Source of the DNA: JAXGZG01 sp050952065
GTDB lineage: Bacteria; Bacillota; Sulfobacillia; Fermentithermobacillales; Fermentithermobacillaceae
DNA: 64,000 nucleotides
NCBI GenBank assembly: GCA_050952065.1
Contig: JBMNKF010000001.1
Span: forward strand, 124,001-188,000
Direction: 5' to 3'
Part shown: piece after piece, positions 43,862 through 53,274 of the stretch
Numbering within the stretch: position 1 is the first letter of the stretch
Layout: every line of letters begins with the position of its first letter
Position numbers and translations under genes: made by a program
The notes under the pieces: model-generated
What the model was told of the DNA's origin: nothing
What the model saw: only the letters and a program-made list of their open reading frames with translations
Databases searched by the model: none

Positions 43862-44845
43862 TTGAAACCCACCGATCCAAAGTGGCTGTATCAGAGAGTG
43901 GTCCGGGAACTGGAACGTGATGGCGAGGTCCTGCGCTGGTGGGACTTGACGGGCGGCGTATCGGCGCAACTTACCGTTGTTGAGATCAGGGTGCCCCACG
44001 GACCACCGGAGAAGGTGATCGTTCGCAGGTTTGGAGAAGCGGATTTGAGGCGTAACCCGGACCTGGCTCAAGACCAGTTCAGTCTACTGCTTTCCCTGCA
44101 TAGGGCCGGCTTGCCCGTTCCCATACCGTATCTGGTCGACGCGAGCGGTGATGTCTTCTCTGCTCCGTACCTGGTTCTAGAATACGTCGATGGAAGTACC
44201 GAACTCGCACCTTCCGAGATAGAAAGCGGTATCTATCAACTTGCCGCGCACTTGGCGGAGATCCACAAGATTCCGGCAACCCATAAGGTGGTGTCAAGGC
44301 TTCCGAAGGTCGAAGAGCTTTGCGCCGCCGAATTGAGGCGCCCGAAGGCTTACCATTCCGGTGGCGTGCCAGGAGGCGCGAATGACAGGGCGATGGAAAA
44401 CCCGACTAAGGGCTCTGCCGAGAACTGCGACAGCAAAGAGCGGATCCGCGAGATGCTGAGTGCCGCGATGCCCCTTCCAAAGCGGAACTCTCCGGTACTA
44501 CTCCACGGAGACTATTGGCCGGGGAACGTCGTGTGGCGGGAAGGCCGGGTCGCGGCCGTCATTGATTGGGAGGACTCGGCGGTCGGAGACCCGCTTACGG
44601 ATGTATCCAACGCCAGGCTGGAGATACTGTGGGCTTTCGGCCCTGAGCGCATGGATGACTTCACCGAGCATTACCGCACGTTGATGCCGCAGACCGACTT
44701 CACGGATTTGCCGTACTGGGATCTGTACGCGGCTCTCCGACTGGCGCCGTCCAAGTTCGCCGCTTGGGGACTCGAGCCTGAAAAGGAAGCCATCATGCGC
44801 GAAAGGCACGGCTGGTTCGTCGTTCAGGCGCTTGAGAGGCTATAG
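43862..44845 (+). CDS. Aminoglycoside phosphotransferase-family kinase
   Basis: 327 residues from TTG after CTGGAGGTTAGTCC. It has a protein-kinase-like APH fold: VIVRRFGE (nucleotide Lys region), PYLVLEYVDGS hinge, catalytic LLHGDYWPGNVVW (HGDxxxxN) and VIDWEDSAVGDPLTD (the Mg-binding D). The family phosphorylates aminoglycosides, choline, homoserine and other small hydroxyl compounds. Nothing in the context shows the substrate. An insert around residues 165-195 (GGVPGGANDRAMENPTKGS) is unusual. Confidence 0.87.
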   Translation: MKPTDPKWLYQRVVRELERDGEVLRWWDLTGGVSAQLTVVEIRVPHGPPEKVIVRRFGEADLRRNPDLAQDQFSLLLSLHRAGLPVPIPYLVDASGDVFSAPYLVLEYVDGSTELAPSEIESGIYQLAAHLAEIHKIPATHKVVSRLPKVEELCAAELRRPKAYHSGGVPGGANDRAMENPTKGSAENCDSKERIREMLSAAMPLPKRNSPVLLHGDYWPGNVVWREGRVAAVIDWEDSAVGDPLTDVSNARLEILWAFGPERMDDFTEHYRTLMPQTDFTDLPYWDLYAALRLAPSKFAAWGLEPEKEAIMRERHGWFVVQALERL

Positions 44846-45056
44846 CGGGGCGGACCCGAGGTGTCTTCTTGGTGGCTGCCCTTGAGGCTGAGGCGCGGAT
44901 CTACGGTCAAGTCTGATTTGTGCCTGTGGGCGAGATGCTCCACATCTCCGTTCCGGACTCTCGATAGCCGGGAGAGGCCACGTGTTTCCGTCCAGCTAGT
45001 CCGCGGGAGTCTCAAGTGTGCTTGTTTGGAATCAACTGAAGGGAGACTTAGTACCA

Positions 45057-45344
45057 ATGGATCACATCGTGTATTGTGACGCGAAGGCCAAGGAATTGCC
45101 GAGGCTGCTGGCAGGCGAGCAGACCATGGTGATCAGCGACCGGTCGAAAGCTGCCTCATGGCAGAGTAGCCGTGGGCGACAGCCTGTACTTCCTGGAGAA
45201 CGATGGCAGTGGACTCATCGTGGCTGAGGGCCGTGTCTCCGTTTTACATACCGACAAGCTGACACCCGAAGAAAAGAATCGGAGCGCATCATCGAGGAAA
45301 ACATGCCCCGACTGAAGCTGAGTGACGCCTTACGCATTTCCTGA
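45057..45344 (+). pseudogene. Broken ASCH/PUA-like gene
   Basis: Three consecutive frames reconstruct one protein of a small family common in clostridia: MDHIVYCDAKAKELPRLLAG and EQTMVI in the first, ATGRKLPHGRVAVGD, SLYFLENDGSGLIVAEG and RVSVLHTDKLTPEE in the second, and ERIIEENMPRLKLSDA in the third. Frameshifts fall near 45135 and 45278. The usual C-terminal third, which holds the conserved W-x-G-K-R-Y end, is missing because the sequence runs into the end of the convergent lipoprotein gene. The start keeps a ribosome-site-like GGGAGA. Relatives probably bind RNA or nucleotides. Confidence 0.7.
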
Positions 45345-46061
45345 TGCAGGCTCGACCAGGTCCTTCAGTGTCACATCCTGCATGCTAATGTGTTCGAGAT
45401 CATGCCACAACACATCTGTTTTCTCGTTTTGCCTAGCGATTGCAGGTAGGAAACCCTCCTCTGTACTGCCCTGACCGTCGACGAAATACGAGACAGTCTG
45501 CTCTTGGGTCGAACTGTAAGATGATTCGCAGTAGGTGATTCTGTGGAGTATGTAGCCACTGTCCGTGAACTCCAGCATGCCGAACCCGCTATCTGCGGCA
45601 CCGCTCGAGAACGAAAACGTCCCATCGGCCTTTAGGTTCATAAGGGCTCTATACGGGAAGGCGTATCCGTACACCACTCTGTCTCGATAATGCAAGACCT
45701 CGAATCCGAAATCTTCGTTGTCGTTTACGGCAAGCCCCAAGACAACTTCCGGCGTCTCATCGCCATCGAGGTCAACCACGGCCAGCTTTGTGACCCTGGT
45801 TTCAACGCTTCCGTCGGCGCTCAACGCCTGACTTAGCTGGCTAATGTACAGGTCTTGTGCTGCGTCGACGCTGAAAAACTGCGTCTTGCCCTGAAGCACG
45901 GACTCATACGCACTAACTGGCGATAGAGCCTGTGGAGGAGAGTTGCTCGCCCTCCTGGACGCACAACCTGATACCAGGGTAAAGGTAGACATCATGACAA
46001 GCCATGTGAAGAGCGCACGTCTTTGTGTCGCAGGCTTTCGCGCGGGAACCATTTTGGCCAA
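45330..46061 (-). CDS. Unknown lipoprotein
   Basis: 243 residues with a lipoprotein signal (FTWLVMMSTFTLVSGC, lipobox VSGC). The body resembles FG-GAP/VCBS-like sensor lipoproteins: KLAVVDLDGDETPEVVLGLAV is a Ca-binding-type DxDGDxxPE motif. The start is TTG 46061 or ATG 46052; AAAGGAG lies too close to the first and rather far from the second. No operon partner. Confidence 0.7.
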   Translation of the reverse strand: MAKMVPARKPATQRRALFTWLVMMSTFTLVSGCASRRASNSPPQALSPVSAYESVLQGKTQFFSVDAAQDLYISQLSQALSADGSVETRVTKLAVVDLDGDETPEVVLGLAVNDNEDFGFEVLHYRDRVVYGYAFPYRALMNLKADGTFSFSSGAADSGFGMLEFTDSGYILHRITYCESSYSSTQEQTVSYFVDGQGSTEEGFLPAIARQNEKTDVLWHDLEHISMQDVTLKDLVEPASGNA

Positions 46062-46533
46062 ATGCTCCTTTGAGTCTTGTTCAAAGTGGCTTCTGAGTCA
46101 TCTCATCTTCATCATGTAGACGATCACGTCCGCATCTGGTTCCCTGACACGCCGGTCCCTAGTGGGATGGCACCAAGGTGTCCGAAGTGGCTAGAAGCTT
46201 CCTGGCAAGACGAGTTCGCTGATGCATCGTGAACCCATGAGGTTTTGGCCTGCCTTTACGAAGTCACCTTCGGTGAACACCCTCTACTCACCGAAGTACC
46301 GCTTCAGGATTTCGCAGCCCGTCGTACCTTTTGTGAACAACTAAGTTTGAGGAGTACAGGTGTCCGGCGCGCCGTGGATACTATGGGTGGCTGAGTGATT
46401 CAGAGACCGCGATCCAATGAGCTCATCTAGATGATGTGAGCCCAGGAATACTGTCATCAGGTTGACACGGACAGCGTCTCACCAACGATGTTTTCGTGCT
46501 ACAAGCAGGCCGGGACGAGAACCCTGCCGGCGC
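46062..46533. other. Intergenic stretch with an inverted repeat and possible gene remnant
   Basis: About 470 bases. It contains a 9-bp inverted repeat, CTTCGGTGA (46268-46276) and TCACCGAAG (46288-46296). On the minus strand around 46215-46340 short protein-like runs occur in different frames (CEILKRYFGE, then VFTEGDFVKAGQNLMGSRCI). They may be fragments of a decayed gene, but I do not recognise the family. Confidence 0.35.
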
Positions 46534-47685
46534 TTACTCACGAGTCATCATTGAGAGCGCCGCGATTTCTTTCATGTTCTCTTGCGCGTCTATTCCAAAC
46601 GGGCACCGGGCCACACACTGGCCGCAGTCAATGCAGTTCTCACCGTGGCAGGCAAGGGTGGCGTACTGCCGGCGTAGTTCCGCTGTGACCCCTGTCTGCC
46701 GCGCTTCGTCCAGGATACGAGTGACTGCTGCGATATCTATGCCTGCAGGGCAGGGCAAGCAATGATTGCAGTACATGCACTTGGGCTTGGGCGATCCGGT
46801 GATCCGGGCAACGACGTCCGCGTAGGTTTTCGCTTCGTCCGGTAACTCGTCAAAGGATGCCGCCTCAATCACCTGCTCCACGCTGCCACAACCTACCAGC
46901 ACACTGGCCACTGCCGGGCGGTTAAGAGCGTAAGCAATGCATTGGGCAACGGTGAGAGGAACGCCGAAAGGTGAGTCTGCTTCAGTCAACAAACAGCCCG
47001 CAGCCAGGGGCTTCATTACCGTGATGCCCACACCCCTTTCGGCACAGAGGGCGTACAGAGCAGCCCTATTTGGGTCAATATCGAGCGTCTCGGGGAACGC
47101 TTCGTCGTCCTTCATAGTGAAGAAGCGCTCCATATCGTTGAACACCAAATCGAACAGGGGATTGATGCTAAACATCAGCACATCGATAACGCCGGATTTC
47201 ACCATCTCGGCGGACACGAGCGGGTCATGGGAGCTGACACCTATGGCTCGAAAGACTCCCGCCTTTTTCTGGGCTATCAAGTAGTCGATGATGCCCTTCT
47301 GAATCGCTGTGTTCCATTCCTCGATTTCGTCCACGTAGTGGAGCATGCCGATGTCGATGTAGTCTGTGTGAAAGCGATCCAGGAAATCTGCGATGGCGGA
47401 TTTGCACTCCTTCAGATCGCGGGAACATTTGTACTGTCCGTCAGCCCATACGGAGCCGACATGCCCTTGTAGGATCATCTTCTCGCGCCTGCCACGGAGA
47501 GCTTCTCCTAGGTTGGAGCGGATTTCTGGCTGGGCCATGAAGACATCCATGATGTTTACGCCGCGGTCCATTGCCTCATCCATCATGGCGTTAACAGTGG
47601 CTGCATCTTTCCCGGCAAAGTACTCACATCCTAATCCTACTTCGCTGACCAAGAGTCCGCTATTGCCGAGTGCGCGGTACTTCAT
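46534..47685 (-). CDS. Aldo/keto reductase with C-terminal 4Fe-4S domain
   Basis: 383 residues from ATG at 47685 after AAGGAGGCTTTCCAA. The TIM-barrel AKR part begins KYRALGNSGLLVSEVGLGCEYF and includes YIDIGMLHYVDE, IGVSSHDP and GITVMKPLAAG. The C-terminal part has CMYCNHCLPCPAGIDI and a ferredoxin-like C-x6-C-x2-C-x2-C-x3-CP cluster (CHGENCIDCGQCVARCPFGID). Such Fe-S AKRs are frequent in strict anaerobes. The usual catalytic Tyr of the AKR tetrad is not obvious (the VNIMDVFMAQ segment lacks it), so the reaction may differ from classic reductases. Confidence 0.88.
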   Translation of the reverse strand: MKYRALGNSGLLVSEVGLGCEYFAGKDAATVNAMMDEAMDRGVNIMDVFMAQPEIRSNLGEALRGRREKMILQGHVGSVWADGQYKCSRDLKECKSAIADFLDRFHTDYIDIGMLHYVDEIEEWNTAIQKGIIDYLIAQKKAGVFRAIGVSSHDPLVSAEMVKSGVIDVLMFSINPLFDLVFNDMERFFTMKDDEAFPETLDIDPNRAALYALCAERGVGITVMKPLAAGCLLTEADSPFGVPLTVAQCIAYALNRPAVASVLVGCGSVEQVIEAASFDELPDEAKTYADVVARITGSPKPKCMYCNHCLPCPAGIDIAAVTRILDEARQTGVTAELRRQYATLACHGENCIDCGQCVARCPFGIDAQENMKEIAALSMMTRE

Positions 47686-48006
47686 TTGGAAAGCCTCCTT
47701 CACAGGAAAGACTAGCATCCAGATTGACTTGCTTGATATGGCATGACGGTCATAGATCGTTCGGTGACGGCACGTCGATAACCTCTTTCACCAACTTCGG
47801 CCGGTGCGAAACGAGTCTGAAGCAATATCAGTCTAGGATGCACTTTGTGGAAAGACTGTAGAAGGATTCTGAATGCAACCGTCAAACATTTTTACATGGC
47901 TAGCGTTGCTCTGTAGGCCTATGCAACAGTTTCTGTCAACGGGCAGATCCGCTGCACGCTACGGGCCTAGTTGCGCTAAATACCAGGAGTGCGATTCTTA
48001 GTCAAC
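47686..48006. other. Divergent intergenic region
   Basis: About 320 bases between the Fe-S reductase and the YlxP-like gene. No gene, repeat or confident promoter was found on either strand. Confidence 0.4.
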
Positions 48007-48288
48007 ATGATCATCGCAACCATGACCATGAGTCTTCATGCTCCGTGGGTTCACTCCCTAAAGGAGAAGCGCATGGAGGTCAAGAGCTTGCTCACCAGAA
48101 TACGTCGCCAGTTCAATGTATCTGCGGCCGAGGTGGGCGACCAGGATATCCATCAATCAATCACCATTGGTATCGCCGCCGTTGCTGCCAATGGTGCGCA
48201 GGCAGATAGCATTCTCGATAGCGTAGTCCGCTTCGTTGAGGCGAACACCGAGGCTCGAATTGTCTCGATCGATCGCGAGCGCCGATAG
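48007..48288 (+). CDS. YlxP/DUF503-family protein
   Basis: 93 residues from ATG at 48007, which matches the family's usual start (MIIATMTMSLHAPWVHSLKEKRMEVKS). GTG at 47989 would add six residues. VHSLKEKR and FNVSAAEVGDQDIHQSITIGIAAV are the family's conserved blocks. In Bacillus ylxP lies in the nusA-infB-rbfA operon and the protein is linked to ribosome maturation. Here it stands alone, next to unrelated genes. Confidence 0.88.
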   Translation: MIIATMTMSLHAPWVHSLKEKRMEVKSLLTRIRRQFNVSAAEVGDQDIHQSITIGIAAVAANGAQADSILDSVVRFVEANTEARIVSIDRERR

Positions 48289-48426
48289 CAGTTCCCATCA
48301 TCCAACTCGAATCCATCAAGTACGAGACGGACTATGAACGCTCCTGGCAGGAGGAACTAATCTAGCAGCGAATCTCACTGATAACGGGAATGCTGAGTAC
48401 GATCATCCTGTCAGGGAGTGGTTGCC

Positions 48427-49101
48427 GTGAATAAACTAGACTATAAGAAGGATTTCAAAAACCTGTACCTCCCACCTGCAGAGCCGGTTTTGGTAAACGT
48501 TCCACCCGCCCTGTATGCCGTGGTTGACGGGCAAGGCAACCCTAACGATAGCCCGGTGTTCCAGGCCGCCATAGAGGCCCTCTATTCCATTTCGTACGGC
48601 ATCAAGATGTCGCCAAAGAAAGGAATTCAGCCGAAAGGGTACTACCAGTACACAGTATTTCCTTTGGAAGGGCTTTGGGATATGTCCCCTAACCCAGGGG
48701 CTCTGGAGGCTGTGAAGGTTCGGGAGTCTGCCGAAGTAGACCGACCAAGACCGCTCCTGGACAAAGACAGGTTTGTTTGGCGTCTGATGATCCGCCAGCC
48801 CGACTTTGTCACTCAGGACTTCTTCGACATCGTGAAAGACTTTTCCGCCAAGAAAAAGGAAGCTCCCGATCTCTCGTCGGTCAAACTTGAGACCATAGCC
48901 GACGGCCTCTCTGTCCAGATGATGCACGTTGGCACCTTCGACTCGGAACCGGCCAGTTTCGCCAAGATGGATGAGTTCTGTGCGTCCGAGGGACTTGTCC
49001 GGATCGGTCACAACCACCGCGAGATTTATTTGAGCGATCCAAGGCGGACATCTCCCGAAAAACTGAAGACGGTCCTACGATACTTCGTTACAAAAACCTA
49101 G
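48427..49101 (+). CDS. GyrI-like small-molecule-binding protein
   Basis: 224 residues from GTG at 48427 (site CAGGGAG, 9 bases away). It contains the GyrI-like/SRPBCC fold in duplicate: PALYAVVDGQGNPNDSPVFQAA, GIQPKGYYQYTVFPLEGLW, RPDFVTQ-type segments, and HVGTFDSEPASFAKMDEFC with HREIYLSDPRRTSPEKLKTVLR at the end. This corresponds to the full-length form seen in many Firmicutes. The fold binds hydrophobic cations and drugs, in some cases hydrolysing them. No regulator domain is attached. Confidence 0.88.
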   Translation: MNKLDYKKDFKNLYLPPAEPVLVNVPPALYAVVDGQGNPNDSPVFQAAIEALYSISYGIKMSPKKGIQPKGYYQYTVFPLEGLWDMSPNPGALEAVKVRESAEVDRPRPLLDKDRFVWRLMIRQPDFVTQDFFDIVKDFSAKKKEAPDLSSVKLETIADGLSVQMMHVGTFDSEPASFAKMDEFCASEGLVRIGHNHREIYLSDPRRTSPEKLKTVLRYFVTKT

Positions 49102-49158
49102 GAAGTCACCTTCCTTTTGTAGTAATACCTTGTATAAACAGGCATGGGAGTTGAGCGA

Positions 49159-51705
49159 ATGTCCTCATATGAGAAACTGGGCGTCTTTTACCTCGGTCGC
49201 CCCTATGACTTAGAAACGAGAAGCCCTCGGGAAGGGAAGTTCCTTTACAGTTCAAAAGACTTGGTTACCCACGGCGTTTGTGTCGGAATGACCGGAAGCG
49301 GCAAGACGGGTCTTTGCATTGGGCTCTTGGAGGAAGCGGCGATAGATGGAATCCCTGCCATTGTGATTGATCCAAAAGGCGATATGACGAACTTACTTCT
49401 CACGTTCCCTGAACTTCGCCCCGAGGATTTCAGGCCGTGGATCAACGAGGACGACGCTCGACGAAAGAACATGTCCCCAGATGACTACGCATCGTCCCAA
49501 GCCGAACTCTGGAAGAAGGGCCTGGCTTCTTGGGACCAAGACGGTGAACGGATCCGGCGGCTTCGGGAGTCCGCCGAGTTTGTGATTTACACTCCGGGCA
49601 GCACGGCCGGCGTCCCGATATCGATTATCAAGTCCTTCGCGGCTCCGTCGCGTGCCATAGTAGAGGACTTAGAGCTCCTAGGTGAGCGAGTTAGCGGTAC
49701 CGCCAGTAGCCTCCTCGGGCTCATAGGCATCACGGCGGACCCCATAAGGAGCCGCGAACATATCCTCATATCTACGCTCCTTTCCCACGCGTGGCAGGGA
49801 GGGCAAGATCTGGATCTTGCCGGGCTGATACAAGGGATAAACTCTCCACCGGTCAGCCAGATCGGAGTGATGAGTCTTGAGTCCTTCTATCCAGCCAAAG
49901 ATAGGTTCGATCTGGCCATCAAGTTCAACAACCTGTTGGCCTCTCCTGGTTTTGCACCTTGGATGCAAGGGGAACCACTCGATATCGACGGTATCCTCCG
50001 TACGCCAAGCGGGAAGCCTAAGATTTCCATCTTCTCCATAGCCCATCTTTCCGAGGCAGAGCGGATGTTCTTTGTAGCCCTTCTGCTTAACCAGGTTCTT
50101 AGCTGGACTCGGGTTCAGACTGGTACCACGAGTCTGCGCGCGATCCTGTACATGGATGAGATCTATGGATACTTTCCCCCGGTGGCCAATCCTCCCACGA
50201 AGCCTCCCCTGCTGACTCTTCTGAAGCAGGCCAGGGCCTTCGGGCTGGGAGTGATGCTGACAACTCAGAATCCCGTGGATCTGGACTACAAGGGTCTTTC
50301 CAACACGGGTACGTGGTTCATTGGGAGGCTGCAGACTGAACGCGACAAGATGAGGGTCTTGGAGGGACTCGAAGGAGCGGCCTTGTCTCAAGGCGGGCGG
50401 TTCGACAGGGCTAAGATGGAGGCAATACTTGCAGGGTTGGGGCAACGAGTCTTTCTGATGAACAATGTCCATGACGACGAGCCGACTGTGTTTGAGACGC
50501 GGTGGTGCATGTCATATTTGGCAGGCCCGTTGTCCCGAAATCAGATAAGCAGTCTTGTGCATAGTAGGAAAACTGCGCAGCCCACTGAATGGCAGGCGGT
50601 GCAAACGCCTGGGCATCCTCAATCTCAGCAGTTCGCCCGGACACAGGGTTACGAGCCGATACAGCCAAAGCCGCGAGCACAGACCTATGCGCCGGTTCAG
50701 AAGCCAACATGGGCGCAAGAAGAACCTGGGTCTCATTCTCGGAGTATGGCGGCCTCTGATGTTCCTGTGCTTCCGCCCGATGTCAAGCAATACTTCGTTC
50801 CCATTCGAGGACGTGGGCGGCCCGATGAATTCATCTATCGCCCCGCCATACTGGGCAATTCTCTTGTGGGTTTTCGTGATGGCAAGAGCGGAGTCAATTT
50901 GACCCTAGAACTATCCTTCGCGGCTCCCGTTCCAGATGATATGCAGGGTATCAACTGGGATGCTGCGTTCCGGTTTGAGGGCAATGCTTCAGACTTGGAG
51001 CCATCGGGCGTGTCAGGCGTCTCGCACGCACACTTACCGAGTGCCGCAGGATCGTCTGGGAACTACGCTAGGTGGTCCAAGGACTTTGCTGATTGGCTTT
51101 ATAGGACTCAGGAAATTGTCCTCATGTACAGTGAGGTGGCCAAGACCTACTCCGAGGTAGGCGAGTCAGAAAGGGATTTCCGCGTTAGGCTTGACCAGGA
51201 CTATCGCGACAGGCGCGAAGAAGCTGTGGACGCCCTTCGAAAGAAGTACGCGACTAAGATGGACTCCCTGATGACCAAGATTCGTCGGGCAGAGGAGGCC
51301 GTTCAGCGTGAGAAGGCCCAGGCCGATCAACAGAAGATGCAGACGGCGATTTCCATAGGTTCTACTCTCCTCGCGTCTTTTCTCGGAACCAAAGCCGTCA
51401 GCAAGTCCAACTTGGGGAGAGCTACTACAGCCGCCAGAGGCGCAAGCAGGTATATGAAGGAGCAGGCCGATATTCGGCTCAAAGAAGAGTCCTTGGTCGC
51501 TCTGCAGGAAGAAATGAAGGCGCTGGAAGATGAACTTCAGCGCGAGATCCACAAGCTCACGGAGAGGATCAGCCCACTGAATGAGTCCTTCCAACAGCAT
51601 GTCATAAGACCTTACAAGAAGGACATCAATGTGAAGTCAATGGCTTTGGTGTGGATACCTTATCGGGTAGGCCCGGGTGGCGCGGAGGAGAAGGCGTGGG
51701 ACTAA
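49159..51705 (+). CDS. HerA/FtsK-like ATPase with coiled-coil C-terminus (DUF853/DUF87-like)
   Basis: 848 residues from ATG at 49159 (site GGGAG, 8 bases away). The N-terminal P-loop domain has Walker A GMTGSGKTG, PAIVIDPKGDMTNLL and, near residue 330, Walker B AILYMDEIYGYFPP with the TTQNPVDLDYKGLSNTGTWF sensor region, all typical of HerA-type DNA-pumping ATPases. The middle is Pro/Gln-rich. Residues about 680-830 form long charged coiled coils around a Gly/Ala/Ser hydrophobic hinge (ISIGSTLLASFLGTKAV). No NurA nuclease is adjacent, unlike archaeal herA. A role in DNA translocation, repair or defence is inferred from the fold only. Confidence 0.85.
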   Translation: MSSYEKLGVFYLGRPYDLETRSPREGKFLYSSKDLVTHGVCVGMTGSGKTGLCIGLLEEAAIDGIPAIVIDPKGDMTNLLLTFPELRPEDFRPWINEDDARRKNMSPDDYASSQAELWKKGLASWDQDGERIRRLRESAEFVIYTPGSTAGVPISIIKSFAAPSRAIVEDLELLGERVSGTASSLLGLIGITADPIRSREHILISTLLSHAWQGGQDLDLAGLIQGINSPPVSQIGVMSLESFYPAKDRFDLAIKFNNLLASPGFAPWMQGEPLDIDGILRTPSGKPKISIFSIAHLSEAERMFFVALLLNQVLSWTRVQTGTTSLRAILYMDEIYGYFPPVANPPTKPPLLTLLKQARAFGLGVMLTTQNPVDLDYKGLSNTGTWFIGRLQTERDKMRVLEGLEGAALSQGGRFDRAKMEAILAGLGQRVFLMNNVHDDEPTVFETRWCMSYLAGPLSRNQISSLVHSRKTAQPTEWQAVQTPGHPQSQQFARTQGYEPIQPKPRAQTYAPVQKPTWAQEEPGSHSRSMAASDVPVLPPDVKQYFVPIRGRGRPDEFIYRPAILGNSLVGFRDGKSGVNLTLELSFAAPVPDDMQGINWDAAFRFEGNASDLEPSGVSGVSHAHLPSAAGSSGNYARWSKDFADWLYRTQEIVLMYSEVAKTYSEVGESERDFRVRLDQDYRDRREEAVDALRKKYATKMDSLMTKIRRAEEAVQREKAQADQQKMQTAISIGSTLLASFLGTKAVSKSNLGRATTAARGASRYMKEQADIRLKEESLVALQEEMKALEDELQREIHKLTERISPLNESFQQHVIRPYKKDINVKSMALVWIPYRVGPGGAEEKAWD

Positions 51706-51802
51706 TTGGGTTCTGTACTCCAGTGCGTTAGGCTGAACGTCTTGCAGACCATCCGATTGAATACTGTGCAAAAGGAGGATCTCTGGATAGGAGGGGCACA
51801 CG

Positions 51803-53095
51803 GTGGATTTCCAGGCGATGTACCGGGACAAACTGGCCACTGTCGACCACGTCTTGAGCCTCATCAAGTCAGGTGATGAGATAGTTGTCGGCCTCGGACC
51901 TTCCGAATCAGTCGCCTTACTGGAGAAGCTCCATACCATCTCCCATAGAGTTCAAGATGTCACTGTGTTGAGTTGTCTTCCCATGGGGCCATATGAGTAT
52001 TGCACAGATGTTAGGCACAAGGGACGGTTCTTTCAGGAATGCTCTTTCTTTACCCAAGGTGCGCGTATGGCCCGTGATGTTGGTATGGCTTCGTTCATAC
52101 CGACGCACCTACAGCTCGTGGCTCGAAACAGGCTCAGTTTTAGGAAACCCAGGGTGGTTTTTGGTACTGCCTCTCCCATGGACCGATGGGGAAACATGAG
52201 CCTGTCGCTGGGAGTCTCCTATATGAAGCATTTCATGGAGCACGCCGACTTGGTGGTCATGGAGGTTAGCTCCAAGTACCCTGTAACTTACGGCGACACA
52301 CTGGTGAATATCCGCGACGTTGACTATGTAGTTGAAACCCATCGAGTGCCACCGGAGTTGCCTTGTGCTGAGCCGTCGGAGAAGGATCTCGTAATCGGTG
52401 GATATGTTAGCGAATTGGTGGAAGATGGTGCCACAATCCAGCTGGGTATTGGCGGTATTCCTAACGCAGTCGCCCAGGCGCTTCTCGACAAAAAGGATCT
52501 CGGCGTCCATACCGAGATGCTCACTGACAGCATGGTGGATTTGTACGAGGCGGGTGTCATCACTGGAGCCAAGAAGACCTTGCACCGGGGCAAGATGATC
52601 GCCACTTTCGCCTATGGGACCCGCAGACTCTATGATTTCCTAGATGGTAACCCCATGTGCGAGTTTTACAGGTCGGCATATGTCAACGATCCTGTTGTGA
52701 TCGGTCGTAACTACAAAATGGTCAGCATAAATACGAGCCTTCAAGTGGACGTAACGGGACAGTGTTGTTCAGAGGCACTGGGAACCAGGCAATACAGTGG
52801 GACCGGAGGGCAGACAGATACGGCTGTGGGTGCACAGTTGTCCCAAGGGGGCAAATCCATCATCGCCCTGCATTCGACCGTTAAGGATGATACTATCTCG
52901 ACGATAGTTGCGACCCTGACTCCGGGTGCGCCTGTGTCGTTATCCCGTATGGATGTGGACTACGTGGTTACAGAGTATGGCGTAGCCTCTCTGCGAGGCC
53001 GCTCCATCAGAGACCGGGTAAAGAGCCTAGTCGCCGTGGCTCATCCTGATTTTCGGGCAGAGCTCCGGGCACAAGTCAGCCAGGCAGGGGTCTAA
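51803..53095 (+). CDS. Acetyl-CoA hydrolase/4-hydroxybutyrate CoA-transferase family protein
   Basis: 430 residues from GTG after GGAGGGGCACACG. Family-I CoA-transferase with both halves: SGDEIVVGLGPSES, PMDRWGNMSLSLGVSYMK, ATIQLGIGGIPNAVAQAL with the region of the catalytic Glu (MLTDSMVDLYE), and GQCCSEALGTRQYSGTGGQ. The C-terminus has YVVTEYGVASLRGRS. Members move CoA between acetate, propionate, butyrate or 4-hydroxybutyrate. A propionyl-CoA:succinate transferase would close the decarboxylase pathway at 15-20 kb, but that is a guess. Confidence 0.9.
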   Translation: MDFQAMYRDKLATVDHVLSLIKSGDEIVVGLGPSESVALLEKLHTISHRVQDVTVLSCLPMGPYEYCTDVRHKGRFFQECSFFTQGARMARDVGMASFIPTHLQLVARNRLSFRKPRVVFGTASPMDRWGNMSLSLGVSYMKHFMEHADLVVMEVSSKYPVTYGDTLVNIRDVDYVVETHRVPPELPCAEPSEKDLVIGGYVSELVEDGATIQLGIGGIPNAVAQALLDKKDLGVHTEMLTDSMVDLYEAGVITGAKKTLHRGKMIATFAYGTRRLYDFLDGNPMCEFYRSAYVNDPVVIGRNYKMVSINTSLQVDVTGQCCSEALGTRQYSGTGGQTDTAVGAQLSQGGKSIIALHSTVKDDTISTIVATLTPGAPVSLSRMDVDYVVTEYGVASLRGRSIRDRVKSLVAVAHPDFRAELRAQVSQAGV

Positions 53096-53274
53096 TGATC
53101 CGGCTACCAACAGTCTTGTCTCATATTTGGACGGTGCGCCCAATTGGACCATGCTGTACTTCCTGGCCGGCCATGGATGAGGAAGGAGCCAAATGATTCA
53201 CATTTCTCACAGGAGGATTGTCAGAAGGATTGGCGGAAGGATAGATGTGAGCACTGAAAGGAGGTTTAGGAGAT

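Noticed and set aside
43638..43865. Plus-strand 75-codon frame before the APH-type kinase
   Set aside because: No ribosome site, repetitive Arg/Glu-rich sequence, and it overlaps the ribosome site and start of the real gene.
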